From: Solobacterium sp.
GTDB lineage: Bacteria > Bacillota_I > Bacilli_A > Erysipelotrichales > Erysipelotrichaceae
NCBI GenBank assembly: GCA_017469355.1
Contig: JAFUGM010000013.1
Location: 1-64,000 of the forward strand
Direction: 5' to 3'
DNA length: 64,000 nucleotides
In this document: positions 1-8,250 of the stretch, piece after piece
Position numbering within the stretch: position 1 is the first letter of the stretch
Layout of the letters: each line of letters starts with the position of its first letter
The notes under the pieces: model-generated
What the model was told of the DNA's origin: nothing
Database searches by the model: none
Seen by the model: the letters and a program-made list of their open reading frames with translations, nothing else
Translations under genes and position numbers: made by a program

Positions 1-7
1 AAGTCAC

Positions 8-32
8 AAACCACCAGCTCAGCTGGTGGTTT
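8..32. repeat. Subterminal palindrome at the downstream (right) end of the IS200 element
   Basis: Perfect palindrome with 12-base arms around one central base (arms AAACCACCAGCT and its complement). It matches the position and form of the right-end hairpin that TnpA recognises on single-stranded DNA. Confidence 0.6.
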
Positions 33-37
33 GAATT

Positions 38-115
38 GCCCCTCCAGGGCATGTTACCAGGCCGCCTAAAGGCGGGTCTCTACTCCACCTATTTCTTGCG
101 GCCTCTTAAGAGGCC
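38..115 (-). repeat. Three further hairpins between tnpA and the right-end palindrome
   Basis: Inverted repeats at 38-50 (GCCC/GGGC), 62-75 (CCGCC/GGCGG with loop TAAA) and 100-115 (16-base perfect palindrome centred on TTAA) follow the tnpA stop codon closely. Together with 8-32 they make four successive hairpins. They may end tnpA transcription, block read-in, or form a small structured RNA. Confidence 0.5.
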
Positions 116-117
116 TC

Positions 118-540
118 TCACTCCCCGCTCAGTCTGTCACTGTCGGTTTGTTCGCGTATGTAATTCTTGATCGTTTCTTCGTTCACATTCCCTACTGTTT
201 CGCAATAGTATCCACGCGCCCAAAAGTGTCGATCGCGGTTGCGCTGCTTATACTCTGGATGTGCATCAAACAGCATTAATGCGCTTTTCCCCTTCAAGTA
301 TCCCATGAAACTGGATACGCTCATCTTTGGTGGAATTGCTACGAACAGATGTACATGATCCGCACATACCGCTCCTTCTATCAATTCCACGTTTTTCATT
401 TCGCATAATTTGATGATTGCTTGCCTTACATCCTTTCGAATTGTCCCATACATCGTTTTTCTCCGATACTTCGGTATTATTACTATGTGGTAAGTACAAT
501 TCCATTTCGTGTGTGCTAAACTCTTATTGTCCAAGGACAT
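118..540 (-). CDS. tnpA: IS200/IS605-family Y1 transposase TnpA
   Basis: Single-strand DNA transposase of the HUH superfamily. The 140-residue length is typical. The HVH motif (His62, His64) coordinates the metal, and Tyr127 in NYIREQ is the expected nucleophile that forms the 5-prime phosphotyrosine during excision and insertion. All catalytic residues are present, so the enzyme may be active. The start is chosen at the ATG preceded by AGGAGG (541-546 on the plus strand). That ribosome site partly lies in the foot of a hairpin at 543-585, which is expected to limit translation. The gene is alone in the element, without tnpB. Confidence 0.93.
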   Translation of the reverse strand: MSLDNKSLAHTKWNCTYHIVIIPKYRRKTMYGTIRKDVRQAIIKLCEMKNVELIEGAVCADHVHLFVAIPPKMSVSSFMGYLKGKSALMLFDAHPEYKQRNRDRHFWARGYYCETVGNVNEETIKNYIREQTDSDRLSGE

Positions 541-542
541 CC

Positions 543-585
543 TCCTATGATTTTCGTGGCTTCGAGACCCACTTCAATCATAGGA
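543..585 (-). promoter_or_regulatory. Hairpin in the tnpA leader that overlaps the ribosome site
   Basis: A ten-base stem (543-552 with 576-585) encloses a further GTGG/CCAC pairing. On the tnpA transcript it lies immediately 5-prime of the start codon and overlaps most of the AGGAGG. In the IS200 family a leader hairpin is known to restrain transposase translation; this role is inferred here from position. Confidence 0.55.
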
Positions 586-622
586 TTTTTGTTACTCTAT
601 GTTTCGCTTCCGCTCTCACTAC

Positions 623-643
623 TCCACCATTTCAAATGGTGGA
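623..643. repeat. Subterminal palindrome at the upstream (left) end of the IS200 element
   Basis: Perfect 21-base palindrome, TCCACCATTT then C then the complement. Its CCACC...GGTGG core resembles the right-end palindrome at 8-32, as expected for the two hairpins bound by one TnpA dimer. Confidence 0.6.
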
Positions 644-651
644 TTAATATT

Positions 652-825
652 TGGGAGCATTTAGCTTTGCGCACAAGGAAAGAACTATTCCGGGAAAACA
701 CAAAAACTAAGAAGACGATTCAGATTGTCTTTATCTCGACTTACGGTTTAAAACTAAACAAATATAGCGGACTCGTCAGTGCTCTAGTCACGCTTGATGA
801 TTTATTTACTACTGCGGAATGGTGA
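652..825 (+). pseudogene. C-terminal remnant of a DUF234-type ATPase-nuclease (fourth family copy)
   Basis: The frame ending at 825 translates to a segment containing RTRKELFREN, TKTKKTIQIVFIS, TYGLKLNKYSGLV and TLDDLF. This lines up with the last 50 or so residues of the two intact ATPases in this window, which end AFSRISKAKKSLQLTII, PYGVKDGKYSNIV, LLDDLF and TYEVEQNAYAGE, TAEDLF. No start, ATPase or nuclease motif remains on this side. The homology begins right beside the left end of the IS200 element, so the transposon may have interrupted the gene, with the 5-prime part outside the window. The homology is seen directly; the interruption is inferred. Confidence 0.7.
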
Positions 826-913
826 CCTCAACTTAACGACTGACAGTTCGTAAATCACAAATAATTATTTCGTGTACAGAAAGTGTATGCACCAACATCC
901 GCATACAGAAAAA

Positions 914-942
914 GCCCTCCCCCATGATTATGAGGAGAGGGC
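914..942 (-). terminator. Rho-independent terminator of gapA
   Basis: GCCCTC/GAGGGC stem followed on the minus strand by a T-run (CTTTTTCTG), about 40 bp after the gapA stop. The stretch between the ATPase remnant and this site (826-910) shows no other recognisable feature. Confidence 0.75.
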
Positions 943-980
943 CTAAAGTCTTATTCAGCCTTTATTAATCGTTCGTTCTC

Positions 981-2021
981 TTACTTAACGTTGGAGAAGT
1001 ACTTGATTGTTCTTACCATCTGAGATGTGTAAGAATTTTCGTTGTCATACCAGGAAACAACCTGTACGAGGTATTCGCCGTCAGCTACCTTGGAAACCAT
1101 TGTCTGGTTAGCATCAAACAGGGAACCGAACTTCATACCAATGATGTCAGAGGAAACGAGCTTCTCAGTTGTGTAACCGAAGGACTCGTTTGCCTGTGCC
1201 TTCATAGCTTCGTTGATTTCATCAACAGTAACGTTGTCTCTCTTTACAACCGCGTGCAGGATTGTTGTGGAACCTGTAGGGGTCGGAACACGCTGTGCAG
1301 CACCAATGAGCTTGCCATTGAGTTCAGGAATAACAAGTCCGATTGCCTTTGCAGCACCTGTGCTGTTCGGAACGATGTTCGCAGCACCGGCACGAGCTCT
1401 CTGAACGTCACCCTTTCTCTGCGGGCCGTCGAGAATCATCTGGTCGCCTGTGTAAGCATGAACAGTTGTCATGATACCGCTCTGGATCGGCGCATAGTCA
1501 TTCAGTGCCTTTGTCATCGGAGCGAGGCAGTTTGTGGTGCAGGATGCAGCGGAAATAACTGTATCTTCTGCTGTGAGTGTTTCATGGTTTACGTTGTAAA
1601 CGATGGTCGGCAGATCATTTCCAGCAGGAGCGGAAATAACAACCTTACGAGCACCAGCCTTGATGTGAGCGGATGCCTTTTCCTTGCTTGTGTAGAAACC
1701 TGTGCACTCGAGAACTACGTCGATCTTCAGGTCGCCCCAAGGCAGGTTGTTCGCATCAGCTTCCTTGTAAATCTGCAGTGTCTTGCCATCTACTGTGATT
1801 GTGTTAGCTTCATCATCAGCAGAAACTGTGTGCAGGTTTTCACCGATCTTGCCGCAGTAGCCGCCCTGAGCGGTGTCATACTTCAGCAGGTGAGCCAGCA
1901 TGGAAGGCTTTGTTAAGTCGTTGATCGCAACAACATCATAGCCCTCAGCGCCGAACATCTGGCGGAACGCAAGACGTCCAATACGTCCGAAACCGTTAAT
2001 CGCAACTCTTACATCTGTCAT
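981..2021 (-). CDS. gapA: Glyceraldehyde-3-phosphate dehydrogenase, type I
   Basis: Glycolytic enzyme that converts glyceraldehyde-3-phosphate, phosphate and NAD to 1,3-bisphosphoglycerate in the cytoplasm. The N-terminus has the Rossmann signature INGFGRIGR (8-16), and the active site reads SCTTNC with catalytic Cys161. Length 346 residues fits the family. The start has AGGAGG upstream. It is a single-gene unit with its own promoter (2055-2084) and terminator (914-942), fitting a strongly expressed central-metabolism gene. Confidence 0.97.
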   Translation of the reverse strand: MTDVRVAINGFGRIGRLAFRQMFGAEGYDVVAINDLTKPSMLAHLLKYDTAQGGYCGKIGENLHTVSADDEANTITVDGKTLQIYKEADANNLPWGDLKIDVVLECTGFYTSKEKASAHIKAGARKVVISAPAGNDLPTIVYNVNHETLTAEDTVISAASCTTNCLAPMTKALNDYAPIQSGIMTTVHAYTGDQMILDGPQRKGDVQRARAGAANIVPNSTGAAKAIGLVIPELNGKLIGAAQRVPTPTGSTTILHAVVKRDNVTVDEINEAMKAQANESFGYTTEKLVSSDIIGMKFGSLFDANQTMVSKVADGEYLVQVVSWYDNENSYTSQMVRTIKYFSNVK

Positions 2022-2054
2022 TATCTTTTTGACCTCCTATTTTGTTGCAAGGAA

Positions 2055-2084
2055 ATTATACGTTTTCACCCCCGATACAGTCAA
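2055..2084 (-). promoter_or_regulatory. Sigma-A promoter of gapA
   Basis: On the minus strand TTGACT (2079-2084) and TATAAT (2055-2060) are separated by 18 bp and lie about 35 bp before the gapA start codon. Confidence 0.75.
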
Positions 2085-2178
2085 TTGAGAATATGCGTGT
2101 TTCATGCGGTTTTCGCAATGTGCAGCACCTTATGAAGGGTGCGCTTACATCACCTGCCTGTAAGGAGTGTGCATTTGC

Positions 2179-3093
2179 TTAGATCGTCTCGTTTAAGGAA
2201 AGCGGGCGCGTACTGATTCCATACGCTTCCTGGATGGTTCTAACTTCCGTATTGAACAGTTTGGAAAACAGTTTCGCATCATTCAGACGAGCCAGAACTG
2301 AAGGATAATCTCTCCGCTCTGCTTCAGGAAACAGCCGGGTCAGATTTTCTGCCGAGGAGACATGAAGGCTGACAATTGCCCTCTCCTGCATCGCTGCACT
2401 GATCAGCTTCATCAATGCGTTGGAATCCAGATATATACACTCCTCAATCCGCGCTTCTTTTCCTTCAATCAGCACAGTCGCATAACCACGGATCTTATTT
2501 GTTTCATCAAAGTAGGCGATGATCTTCCCTCCCCGGGACCCAATCTGTCGCTTCAGATTCACAAAATACGCAAGATCCCGGGCATAAAAGCCATTGAAGC
2601 GGCGAATAAATGCGGAATAGACCTTTAACATATCCAAGGGATGCGGTTCATAGGAACAGCCATAGGGATTGATGCGGTTTGTTTCATCCCGGATCAGTTC
2701 ATAGGAAGAACGGTAATATACCGGTTCAAACCCAAAGGGGCGATAGGTCTCTGCGTAACTTGCCCCTACCAGGGTAATCAGTTCACTGTGTTCGCAGACG
2801 TCTACCGTGGTTTCGATCAGTTTCCTGAGCCGGCCTTCATTGCGGTAATCCGGCATCGTGCAGGCATGCGACAACATGCTGGCCTGCAGAACCCGACCAT
2901 TAAACATCACCGCATGAGGTATCCGACAGATGGAACCAGCTACCGTATTGTCTTCCATATCCACATAGAAGTAGGAAGGATCATATTCATAACGGAAAAA
3001 GTAATCCGTAAATCTCGGATCGTCGAGCGTAAAGCATTTTCTCCAGTTTTCTTTTATCCCGGAAGTCATCCGTTCATCTGCGTGTTCAATCAT
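2179..3093 (-). CDS. GNAT-family acetyltransferase, Eis-like
   Basis: Predicted acetyl-CoA-dependent N-acyltransferase of 304 residues. The GNAT core is in the first half: a beta strand rich in VAGSICRIP, then the acetyl-CoA loop TMPDYRNEGRLRKLI, in the place of the usual R/Q-x-x-G-x-G/A. The later YRPFGFEPVYY segment is typical of the Eis/DUF4135-like acetyltransferases that carry a second GNAT-like domain. It is shorter than mycobacterial Eis (about 400), so the C-terminal sterol-carrier-like domain is reduced. Substrate unknown. It overlaps the next gene by 4 bp and probably shares the rapZ-yvcK-whiA transcript. Confidence 0.7.
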   Translation of the reverse strand: MIEHADERMTSGIKENWRKCFTLDDPRFTDYFFRYEYDPSYFYVDMEDNTVAGSICRIPHAVMFNGRVLQASMLSHACTMPDYRNEGRLRKLIETTVDVCEHSELITLVGASYAETYRPFGFEPVYYRSSYELIRDETNRINPYGCSYEPHPLDMLKVYSAFIRRFNGFYARDLAYFVNLKRQIGSRGGKIIAYFDETNKIRGYATVLIEGKEARIEECIYLDSNALMKLISAAMQERAIVSLHVSSAENLTRLFPEAERRDYPSVLARLNDAKLFSKLFNTEVRTIQEAYGISTRPLSLNETI

Positions 3094-3410
3094 AACTGCT
3101 GCTGTTTCTCCTCTTCCGGTTCCTTGCGGGTGAATTCCACATCGATTACTTCACCCTCTTCTCTTCGTTTTACCTGTTCCACGCTTTCCTGAAACAGATC
3201 ATCCTGATAAGTCCGCTCCCGGGTAAATTCTTCTTCCGTCCTGCGGAAATCATCCTCTGCCTTCTTCGCTTCCCGCTTCAGGCTCCAGATTCCAATTCCG
3301 ATTCCCAGCGCAATCACAAGCAGTAATGGCCAGAGATAGCGAATGGTAAAGTACACTCCTGCCCCAAACAGTATGGCAAGAAGAATGGTCTGAATTCTGT
3401 TATTCCCCAT
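3090..3410 (-). CDS. Small membrane protein of unknown function
   Basis: 106 residues. Two closely spaced hydrophobic helices near the N-terminus (about 8-23 and 26-43) are followed by a long, highly charged, coiled-coil-like cytoplasmic tail rich in Glu, Lys and Arg (EAKKAEDDFRRTEEEF). No family was recognised. The start overlaps the end of whiA by 11 bp and its stop overlaps the acetyltransferase start, so it is translationally coupled within this operon. Confidence 0.65.
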   Translation of the reverse strand: MGNNRIQTILLAILFGAGVYFTIRYLWPLLLVIALGIGIGIWSLKREAKKAEDDFRRTEEEFTRERTYQDDLFQESVEQVKRREEGEVIDVEFTRKEPEEEKQQQL

Positions 3411-4347
3411 GTGTCTTCCTCAGTTCTTCCGCAAGATCATGAATCTTGACAAAACGATGTTTCATGCCGGACTTCGTTACCGAAGTTCCATTTTCCTTAT
3501 TATATAATTCCGCAAGCTCAGAAAGTGTCGCATCCGGATTGGCAAGACGCAGCTCCGCCGCATCCTTCACTTTGATATCCAACGATTTCAGGCGGTCATA
3601 CTTCTTCAAAACCTCAATGTCTTCAATCTGGTTATTCGAGGCTTTCATGGACTTCACTTCATTTGCGACATCTACGTTATTCAACCGCTGTACATTGTTC
3701 ATAAGATCTCTTGAGATCCGCTCGTTTTCAAATTCCAGCAGACATTCATCCGCCCCGCATACCCGAAGGAAATCCGCAATCCGCTCGCTGGCCTTCAGAT
3801 AGACCACCGATTTGGAACGACGGGTAATACAGCGAGAAGGAATATCAAAGCGAGACAACAGATCCATCAGAAACTGTGCGTGTTTTTCATTACAGGCCTT
3901 GATCTCCAGATGATAACTGCTGGTCTGAGGAGAGTTGACACTGCCATCTGCCATAAACGCCCCCGCAAGATATGCCCTGGCAAAGGAATCCTTCTGTACA
4001 ATCTTCTGAAGTGGCCGATCAAGTAACCCACGCGCACTGTAAAGACCAAGATCTGTGAGTATTCCATTTACCTGGCCATAGACTTTCAGCGTATAGATCA
4101 GGTTTTTATTCAGGTTCATTCTCCGCCGCACAGAGGTTTCAATCGTTACTTCATAACGGTTTTTCAACATCCGATATACAGCACGAGAAACGGACGCATT
4201 TTCCGTCACTACCGCAATCGCCATTCCCCGCGAAGAGATTGAAATGGATGAAGTCATCTGAATCAATGCGGAAAGCTCAGCCCGCTCTTCATTTCCTTCC
4301 GGCTTTTTCAGTGACAGTTCCTGTTTTACATCTGACGTAAATGACAT
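3400..4347 (-). CDS. whiA: DNA-binding protein WhiA
   Basis: 315-residue homologue of WhiA, which in Gram-positive bacteria joins a LAGLIDADG homing-endonuclease-like domain to a C-terminal helix-turn-helix and affects cell division and chromosome segregation. Seen here: the N-terminal MSFTSDVKQEL start, the RAYLAGAFMADGSVN segment in place of LAGLIDADG, and a C-terminal HTH around ATLSELAELYN with GMKHRF. A GGAG ribosome site precedes the start. It follows rapZ and yvcK in the conserved Firmicute order, 11 bp after yvcK. Confidence 0.95.
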   Translation of the reverse strand: MSFTSDVKQELSLKKPEGNEERAELSALIQMTSSISISSRGMAIAVVTENASVSRAVYRMLKNRYEVTIETSVRRRMNLNKNLIYTLKVYGQVNGILTDLGLYSARGLLDRPLQKIVQKDSFARAYLAGAFMADGSVNSPQTSSYHLEIKACNEKHAQFLMDLLSRFDIPSRCITRRSKSVVYLKASERIADFLRVCGADECLLEFENERISRDLMNNVQRLNNVDVANEVKSMKASNNQIEDIEVLKKYDRLKSLDIKVKDAAELRLANPDATLSELAELYNKENGTSVTKSGMKHRFVKIHDLAEELRKTHGE

Positions 4348-4358
4348 CGTACTGTCTC

Positions 4359-5312
4359 CTATCGCTCCATAAGAAATTCTACTGCCTGTTGAATCTTCAG
4401 CGGATCATGACGCACCAGATCATGATCAAAACACAGCAGTTCTCTCCGAACGATCTGATAACTGTGCTGCTGCGATCTGAGTGGCACATTCGTACTGTTC
4501 TGCTCTTTGTAACGATCAAGAATCTTCGGCGGAATGACATCCCCTGCGACCACTGCCGCATCTACCGGAGCACCATGGTCTAAGAGTGCCTGTACATGAT
4601 CCTCTACGGAATATCCGTCCGTTTCTCCAGGCTGGGTCATCGCATTACAGAAATATACCCGTCTTGCGTGTGTCTGATTCAAGGCATCTTTAATCTCAGG
4701 AATAATCACATTGGGAAGAATGGACGTATAAACCGATCCAATTCCGTAAATGATCAGATCCGCATTCAGAATTGCGGATACCGCTTCCGGAGTCGCTTTG
4801 ACTTCGCAGTCATAAAACACTTCCCGGATATGATTCTCCATATTAGGAATATTCGCTTCCCCTTTCACAATGACTCCGTCATTCATACGGGCATACAGGG
4901 AAATGACCTGTGTTGTGGCGGGGATGATATCTCCTTTGACACGCAGAACCTTTCCAATGGTACGCACCGCTTCAAGAAAGGATCCGCTCTGCTGGGTCAT
5001 GGCAGTCAGAATCAGATTGCCCAGGTTATGCCCGGAAATATCCGTTTCATCCCCCGTCGGATCTTCAAACCGGTAATCCATCAGATTCCCCAGCATCGTT
5101 TCACTCTCCGCCAGCGCAATCATGACATTGCGGATATCCCCCATGGCGGGAATATGAAACTGGCGGCGCAGACGGCCGGTGCTTCCGCCGTCATCCGCAA
5201 CCGTAACCACTGCGGTGAGATGGATATCGTTCAGATTTTTTACCCCACGACAGATGGTCGCCTGCCCATGTCCGCCGCCGATAATCACAATATTGCATGG
5301 ACGATCAGTCAT
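4359..5312 (-). CDS. yvcK: Gluconeogenesis factor YvcK (CofD-like)
   Basis: 317-residue YvcK/CofD-fold protein needed in Bacillus for growth on gluconeogenic carbon and for cell-wall homeostasis; it binds UDP-sugars. The nucleotide-binding loop IIGGGHGQATICRG is at the N-terminus, followed by VADDGGSTGRLR and GDIRNVMIAL, which are family signatures. I place the start at the ATG at 5312, which has AAGGAG eight bases upstream and overlaps the rapZ stop by 8 bp. The reading frame extends further upstream but only in rapZ-coding sequence. Confidence 0.95.
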   Translation of the reverse strand: MTDRPCNIVIIGGGHGQATICRGVKNLNDIHLTAVVTVADDGGSTGRLRRQFHIPAMGDIRNVMIALAESETMLGNLMDYRFEDPTGDETDISGHNLGNLILTAMTQQSGSFLEAVRTIGKVLRVKGDIIPATTQVISLYARMNDGVIVKGEANIPNMENHIREVFYDCEVKATPEAVSAILNADLIIYGIGSVYTSILPNVIIPEIKDALNQTHARRVYFCNAMTQPGETDGYSVEDHVQALLDHGAPVDAAVVAGDVIPPKILDRYKEQNSTNVPLRSQQHSYQIVRRELLCFDHDLVRHDPLKIQQAVEFLMER

Positions 5313-6174
5313 GAGTAATCCACTCCTTTTCATCCCGGTGCTGTTTATAACAATGGAACTGGTCCCGATAATGTTCATAGAGGTAATTCGCAATCGTCAC
5401 CGATCGGTGCTGGCCACCCGTACAACCAATCGCAACCGTAAAATGATTCTTTCCTTCCTTTACGTATTCACTGAATGCATAGTCAAGAAACGACTCCAGT
5501 CGATGCAGGAACTCCTGTGTTTCCTCCTTTTCCATGACATAGCGATAGACGATTTCATCATTTCCTGAAAAGGATCTCAGTTCCGGCTCCCAGAAGGGAT
5601 TGGGCAGGAAACGCACATCAATCATGAGATCCGCATCCAGCGGAACTCCGTACTTATAGCCAAATGAAAGGAAGGAAATGGAAAATGATGGTACCGCATC
5701 CTTTGCGAAATACTGCTCAATATTCCGCTTCATTTCCTTGGCAGTCATGAACGATGTGTCCATCGTCACAAAGGAATTATTCAGTGTTCGAGTCAGCAGC
5801 TGACGCTCTACCGCAATCGCTTCTTCCAGTGTATTAGCTGTATTCAACAGCAGTAAGGGATGCGTGCGGCGGGTGCTCTTATAGCGGCGGATCAACACAA
5901 GGTCCGACGCATCGAGAAACAGCACCTGTACATCAATCCCCTCTCCCCGAATCCCCCGCAGAAATTCCGGAAAGTCATTGGCGTTGGTGGATAAGGCAAT
6001 ATAGCTGTATCTCGGGTCCGCACTGGTCTCAATGATTTCCACAAGAAAACTCAGCAGCTGAACCGGATAGTTTTCAATAATGTGATATCCCATGTCTTCC
6101 AGAATGGAGGTTGCGGTGGTTTTCCCCGCCCCGCTCATTCCACTGACCAGGATGACTTTCTTCACCTTATTCAT
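5305..6174 (-). CDS. rapZ: RNase adapter / nucleotide-binding protein RapZ
   Basis: P-loop protein of the YvcJ/RapZ family, which in Bacillus hydrolyses GTP and in E. coli guides RNase E to small RNAs controlling GlmS. Walker A is GMSGAGKT near the N-terminus. The C-terminus has the family signature AIGCTGGQHRSV (sugar-phosphate sensing region). I chose the ATG at 6174 (289 residues), which places the P-loop at the usual distance from the N-terminus; an in-frame codon at 6234 would add 20 atypical residues. The ribosome site is weak. It leads the rapZ-yvcK-whiA operon. Confidence 0.93.
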   Translation of the reverse strand: MNKVKKVILVSGMSGAGKTTATSILEDMGYHIIENYPVQLLSFLVEIIETSADPRYSYIALSTNANDFPEFLRGIRGEGIDVQVLFLDASDLVLIRRYKSTRRTHPLLLLNTANTLEEAIAVERQLLTRTLNNSFVTMDTSFMTAKEMKRNIEQYFAKDAVPSFSISFLSFGYKYGVPLDADLMIDVRFLPNPFWEPELRSFSGNDEIVYRYVMEKEETQEFLHRLESFLDYAFSEYVKEGKNHFTVAIGCTGGQHRSVTIANYLYEHYRDQFHCYKQHRDEKEWITHD

Positions 6175-6240
6175 AACGTTGCCTATGTGCTTTATTCTAT
6201 CATTTTCATCCCTTGATAAAACATCGGACAACATCAGTAA

Positions 6241-8037
6241 TCAATGAACAGTTAACCCGGTAAGATACTGCTCCGCATTGAGATACAGAATATTGTCCTG
6301 TTCCAATGGAGCTCCGTTATAAATCACATAACGACCAGTAATATCGCCATATTGTTTCTCTGCTTCGTGAATCTTGCCTGAATCCAGCAGATGACGAACC
6401 TGATGAGGGTCCGATTCCTTACTGTGCTTAATCTCATACAGTTCGCACATTGCATTGCCAGAGTCAAAAACAACCATATCAAATTCACCTGCCGCAAACT
6501 GGAGGACAAATACCTCCTTATTCGGATTAGCCAGGGTTGTCTCCAGCAAAATGATATCTTCCATCATGCGACCACGTATCTCATCCAGGATTCGTTCTGT
6601 GATTCTCATTCGTTCTTTTATGCCCAGATCAACAAATGTTTCATCCTGCATAAGAGAAGTAATCAGTGCAGTTGCCTGGGCATATCGAAGTCCAGGCTGA
6701 ACAAAAACATATCGTTTTCTGGCTTCCGCCATGCTTCCGGAACCCCTCACCTCAATTGTCCGAATCAGATCCAGCAGTTCCAGATATTCCATGATCTCTC
6801 GAACGTGTTCTTCATTGATCTGCACTCGTTGTTCTTCCCTGTTTCGAATTTCAAGTAATGTTTTGAGTCTTTCTGTCACTGCCGCAGTGTCAATGTTATC
6901 CAATACGTCCGTAGGATGTTCCCGATCACGGCGAAGATTTGATGCGGACACTCCAAGGTCGTGCGACTGAAATGCTCTTGTCATAACCTCCAATGTGAAT
7001 CGATGATTCATATCTTCAATCACACGATTTACAGCACTGGTAAGTTCATTGTTTTCATACAGAGTATAGAGTTCCCGAAAATGTCCTTCATACTGATAGT
7101 TAATCAGGGAATGCTGGATATTTCTTGCGATGGCGCTGTCGACGTATTCGTTCGTTCTCTGCGCAGTGAAAAACGGCATCAGCTTCCGGTTATAATCCAC
7201 TCCGCCAAGACTCATGGTTCCCCCATAACGGATATACTGGTCAATTCCTTTCATTCCCAGCACATGTTCAAACTCCCGATATGGAATGAATGTTGTATGA
7301 AGCAGAAAACACCGATCATACAACTGATCTTCCTTGGCAAACAGAAACCCCAGAGAATCCGTTCCAGAAAGAACGATCTTCATCCCGCTGGACACAAATA
7401 TATCTGATAACAGCGCTGCACCTTCAATGAAATCCGACAACAGGGTTACTTCGTCAATAAAAACATAACGAACTCCCTGTTGTTCCAGAAGCTTCAGATC
7501 GTGATTTAACATTGCGAGTGATTCATTTCGAGTGGCCTGAATAAACGCAGTTTTTTTACGCATATCGTCAGACAGATCCAGAATCATCTGACGGATCATA
7601 GTTGTCTTGCCAGTCCGCCGAAGTCCATAGAGAATGAAGACATTTTCATAATCAGGCCCGTAAACATAATCGTAAAGCTGCTGGTAAATTTCCCGCTTCT
7701 TAAACGATTTTACTGGTTCCGCAAATCGCTGAAGATCATCTCCAGTACGAATCAATCCATGAAATTCCAAAGATCCAGATGGATAAGACAGAACTGGCAT
7801 TTCGACAGAAGAAGTTATGGATTTCTGTAACAGCCACTCCAGCCGTTTTCTTTCTTCTATCTGAAGGCGAAGTGTCTCAAGTTCTTCTCCCTTAACACGT
7901 TTTGTAATCTGCTTTCCGTGATCTCTGAACTGCCAATATTCATATTCTCTGCCTCCGATATGCTTAATTGTAATTGACCCCTTCGGAAGGCTCTGTATCT
8001 GCTGTTCAATCTCTTTCAATTCATCCTGATTCAACAC
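6241..8037 (-). CDS. Solitary P-loop ATPase with C-terminal PD-(D/E)xK-like domain (ATPase 1)
   Basis: About 598 residues. The N-terminal part (about 1-60) is a small basic domain containing ITIKHIGGREYEYWQF, resembling nucleic-acid-associated DUFs. The ATPase core has Walker A LYGLRRTGKTTM and Walker B YVFIDEVTLL, with sensor segment IVLSGTDSLGF. A winged-helix region follows, and near the C-terminus GEFDMVVFDSG then CELYEIKHS gives the D...E-x-K pattern of a restriction-endonuclease fold. The start is chosen at GTG 8037 (or TTG 8034) because AAGGAGG lies just upstream; the upstream in-frame TTG at 8088 falls within an inverted-repeat cluster. No operon partner. Function unknown; probably DNA-directed. 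Confidence 0.85.
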   Translation of the reverse strand: MLNQDELKEIEQQIQSLPKGSITIKHIGGREYEYWQFRDHGKQITKRVKGEELETLRLQIEERKRLEWLLQKSITSSVEMPVLSYPSGSLEFHGLIRTGDDLQRFAEPVKSFKKREIYQQLYDYVYGPDYENVFILYGLRRTGKTTMIRQMILDLSDDMRKKTAFIQATRNESLAMLNHDLKLLEQQGVRYVFIDEVTLLSDFIEGAALLSDIFVSSGMKIVLSGTDSLGFLFAKEDQLYDRCFLLHTTFIPYREFEHVLGMKGIDQYIRYGGTMSLGGVDYNRKLMPFFTAQRTNEYVDSAIARNIQHSLINYQYEGHFRELYTLYENNELTSAVNRVIEDMNHRFTLEVMTRAFQSHDLGVSASNLRRDREHPTDVLDNIDTAAVTERLKTLLEIRNREEQRVQINEEHVREIMEYLELLDLIRTIEVRGSGSMAEARKRYVFVQPGLRYAQATALITSLMQDETFVDLGIKERMRITERILDEIRGRMMEDIILLETTLANPNKEVFVLQFAAGEFDMVVFDSGNAMCELYEIKHSKESDPHQVRHLLDSGKIHEAEKQYGDITGRYVIYNGAPLEQDNILYLNAEQYLTGLTVH

Positions 8038-8060
8038 ACCCCACCTCCTTAATACTCTAA

Positions 8061-8110
8061 TTTTAACTTTTTTTAACTTCATAATCAATGGATGAAGTTA
8101 ACGAAGTTAA
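8061..8110. promoter_or_regulatory. Palindromic repeat cluster upstream of ATPase 1 (putative operator)
   Basis: Two TTAACTT units (8063-8069, 8073-8079) face two AAGTTAA units (8095-8101, 8104-8110) around a short spacer, giving nested inverted repeats. The cluster covers the expected promoter region directly before the true start. The motif differs from those of the other two ATPases in this window, though the plan is the same. Its role as an operator is inferred. Confidence 0.6.
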
Positions 8111-8206
8111 AAACTCTCCTTCATCGAAAAGAAAGTAAAGACTTTAGTTAGTTTCGGGATGGATAGCGATAGGAATGAAACATAATCATCTTCATTCATC
8201 CCCCAT

Positions 8207-8236
8207 TAAAAAAGGAGACACGTTTTGCATCTCCTT
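8207..8236 (-). terminator. Rho-independent terminator after the CbxX-like gene
   Basis: AAGGAGA/TCTCCTT stem with an 11-base loop, followed on the minus strand by TTTTTT, 15-40 bp after the stop of the AAA gene. Confidence 0.75.
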
Positions 8237-8250
8237 ATATCAATTCCTGT

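Larger units (their letters stand above)
1..650 (-). mobile_element. IS200-type insertion sequence (single tnpA)
   Basis: A lone Y1 transposase gene is bracketed by subterminal palindromes, as in IS200/IS605 elements: 8-32 on the downstream side and 623-643 on the upstream side. No tnpB is present, so this is the IS200 group. Ends of this family have no terminal inverted repeats and make no target duplication, so the boundaries are approximate and the downstream end may lie before the window. The sequence becomes protein-coding again in ATPase-like frame at about 652, which puts the left end near 645-655. Identification is from the transposase and the hairpins; exact ends are inferred. Confidence 0.8.

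Noticed and set aside
6175-6234. Extended N-terminus of RapZ
   Set aside because: The 20 extra residues are atypical for the family, and 6174 gives the normal distance to the P-loop.
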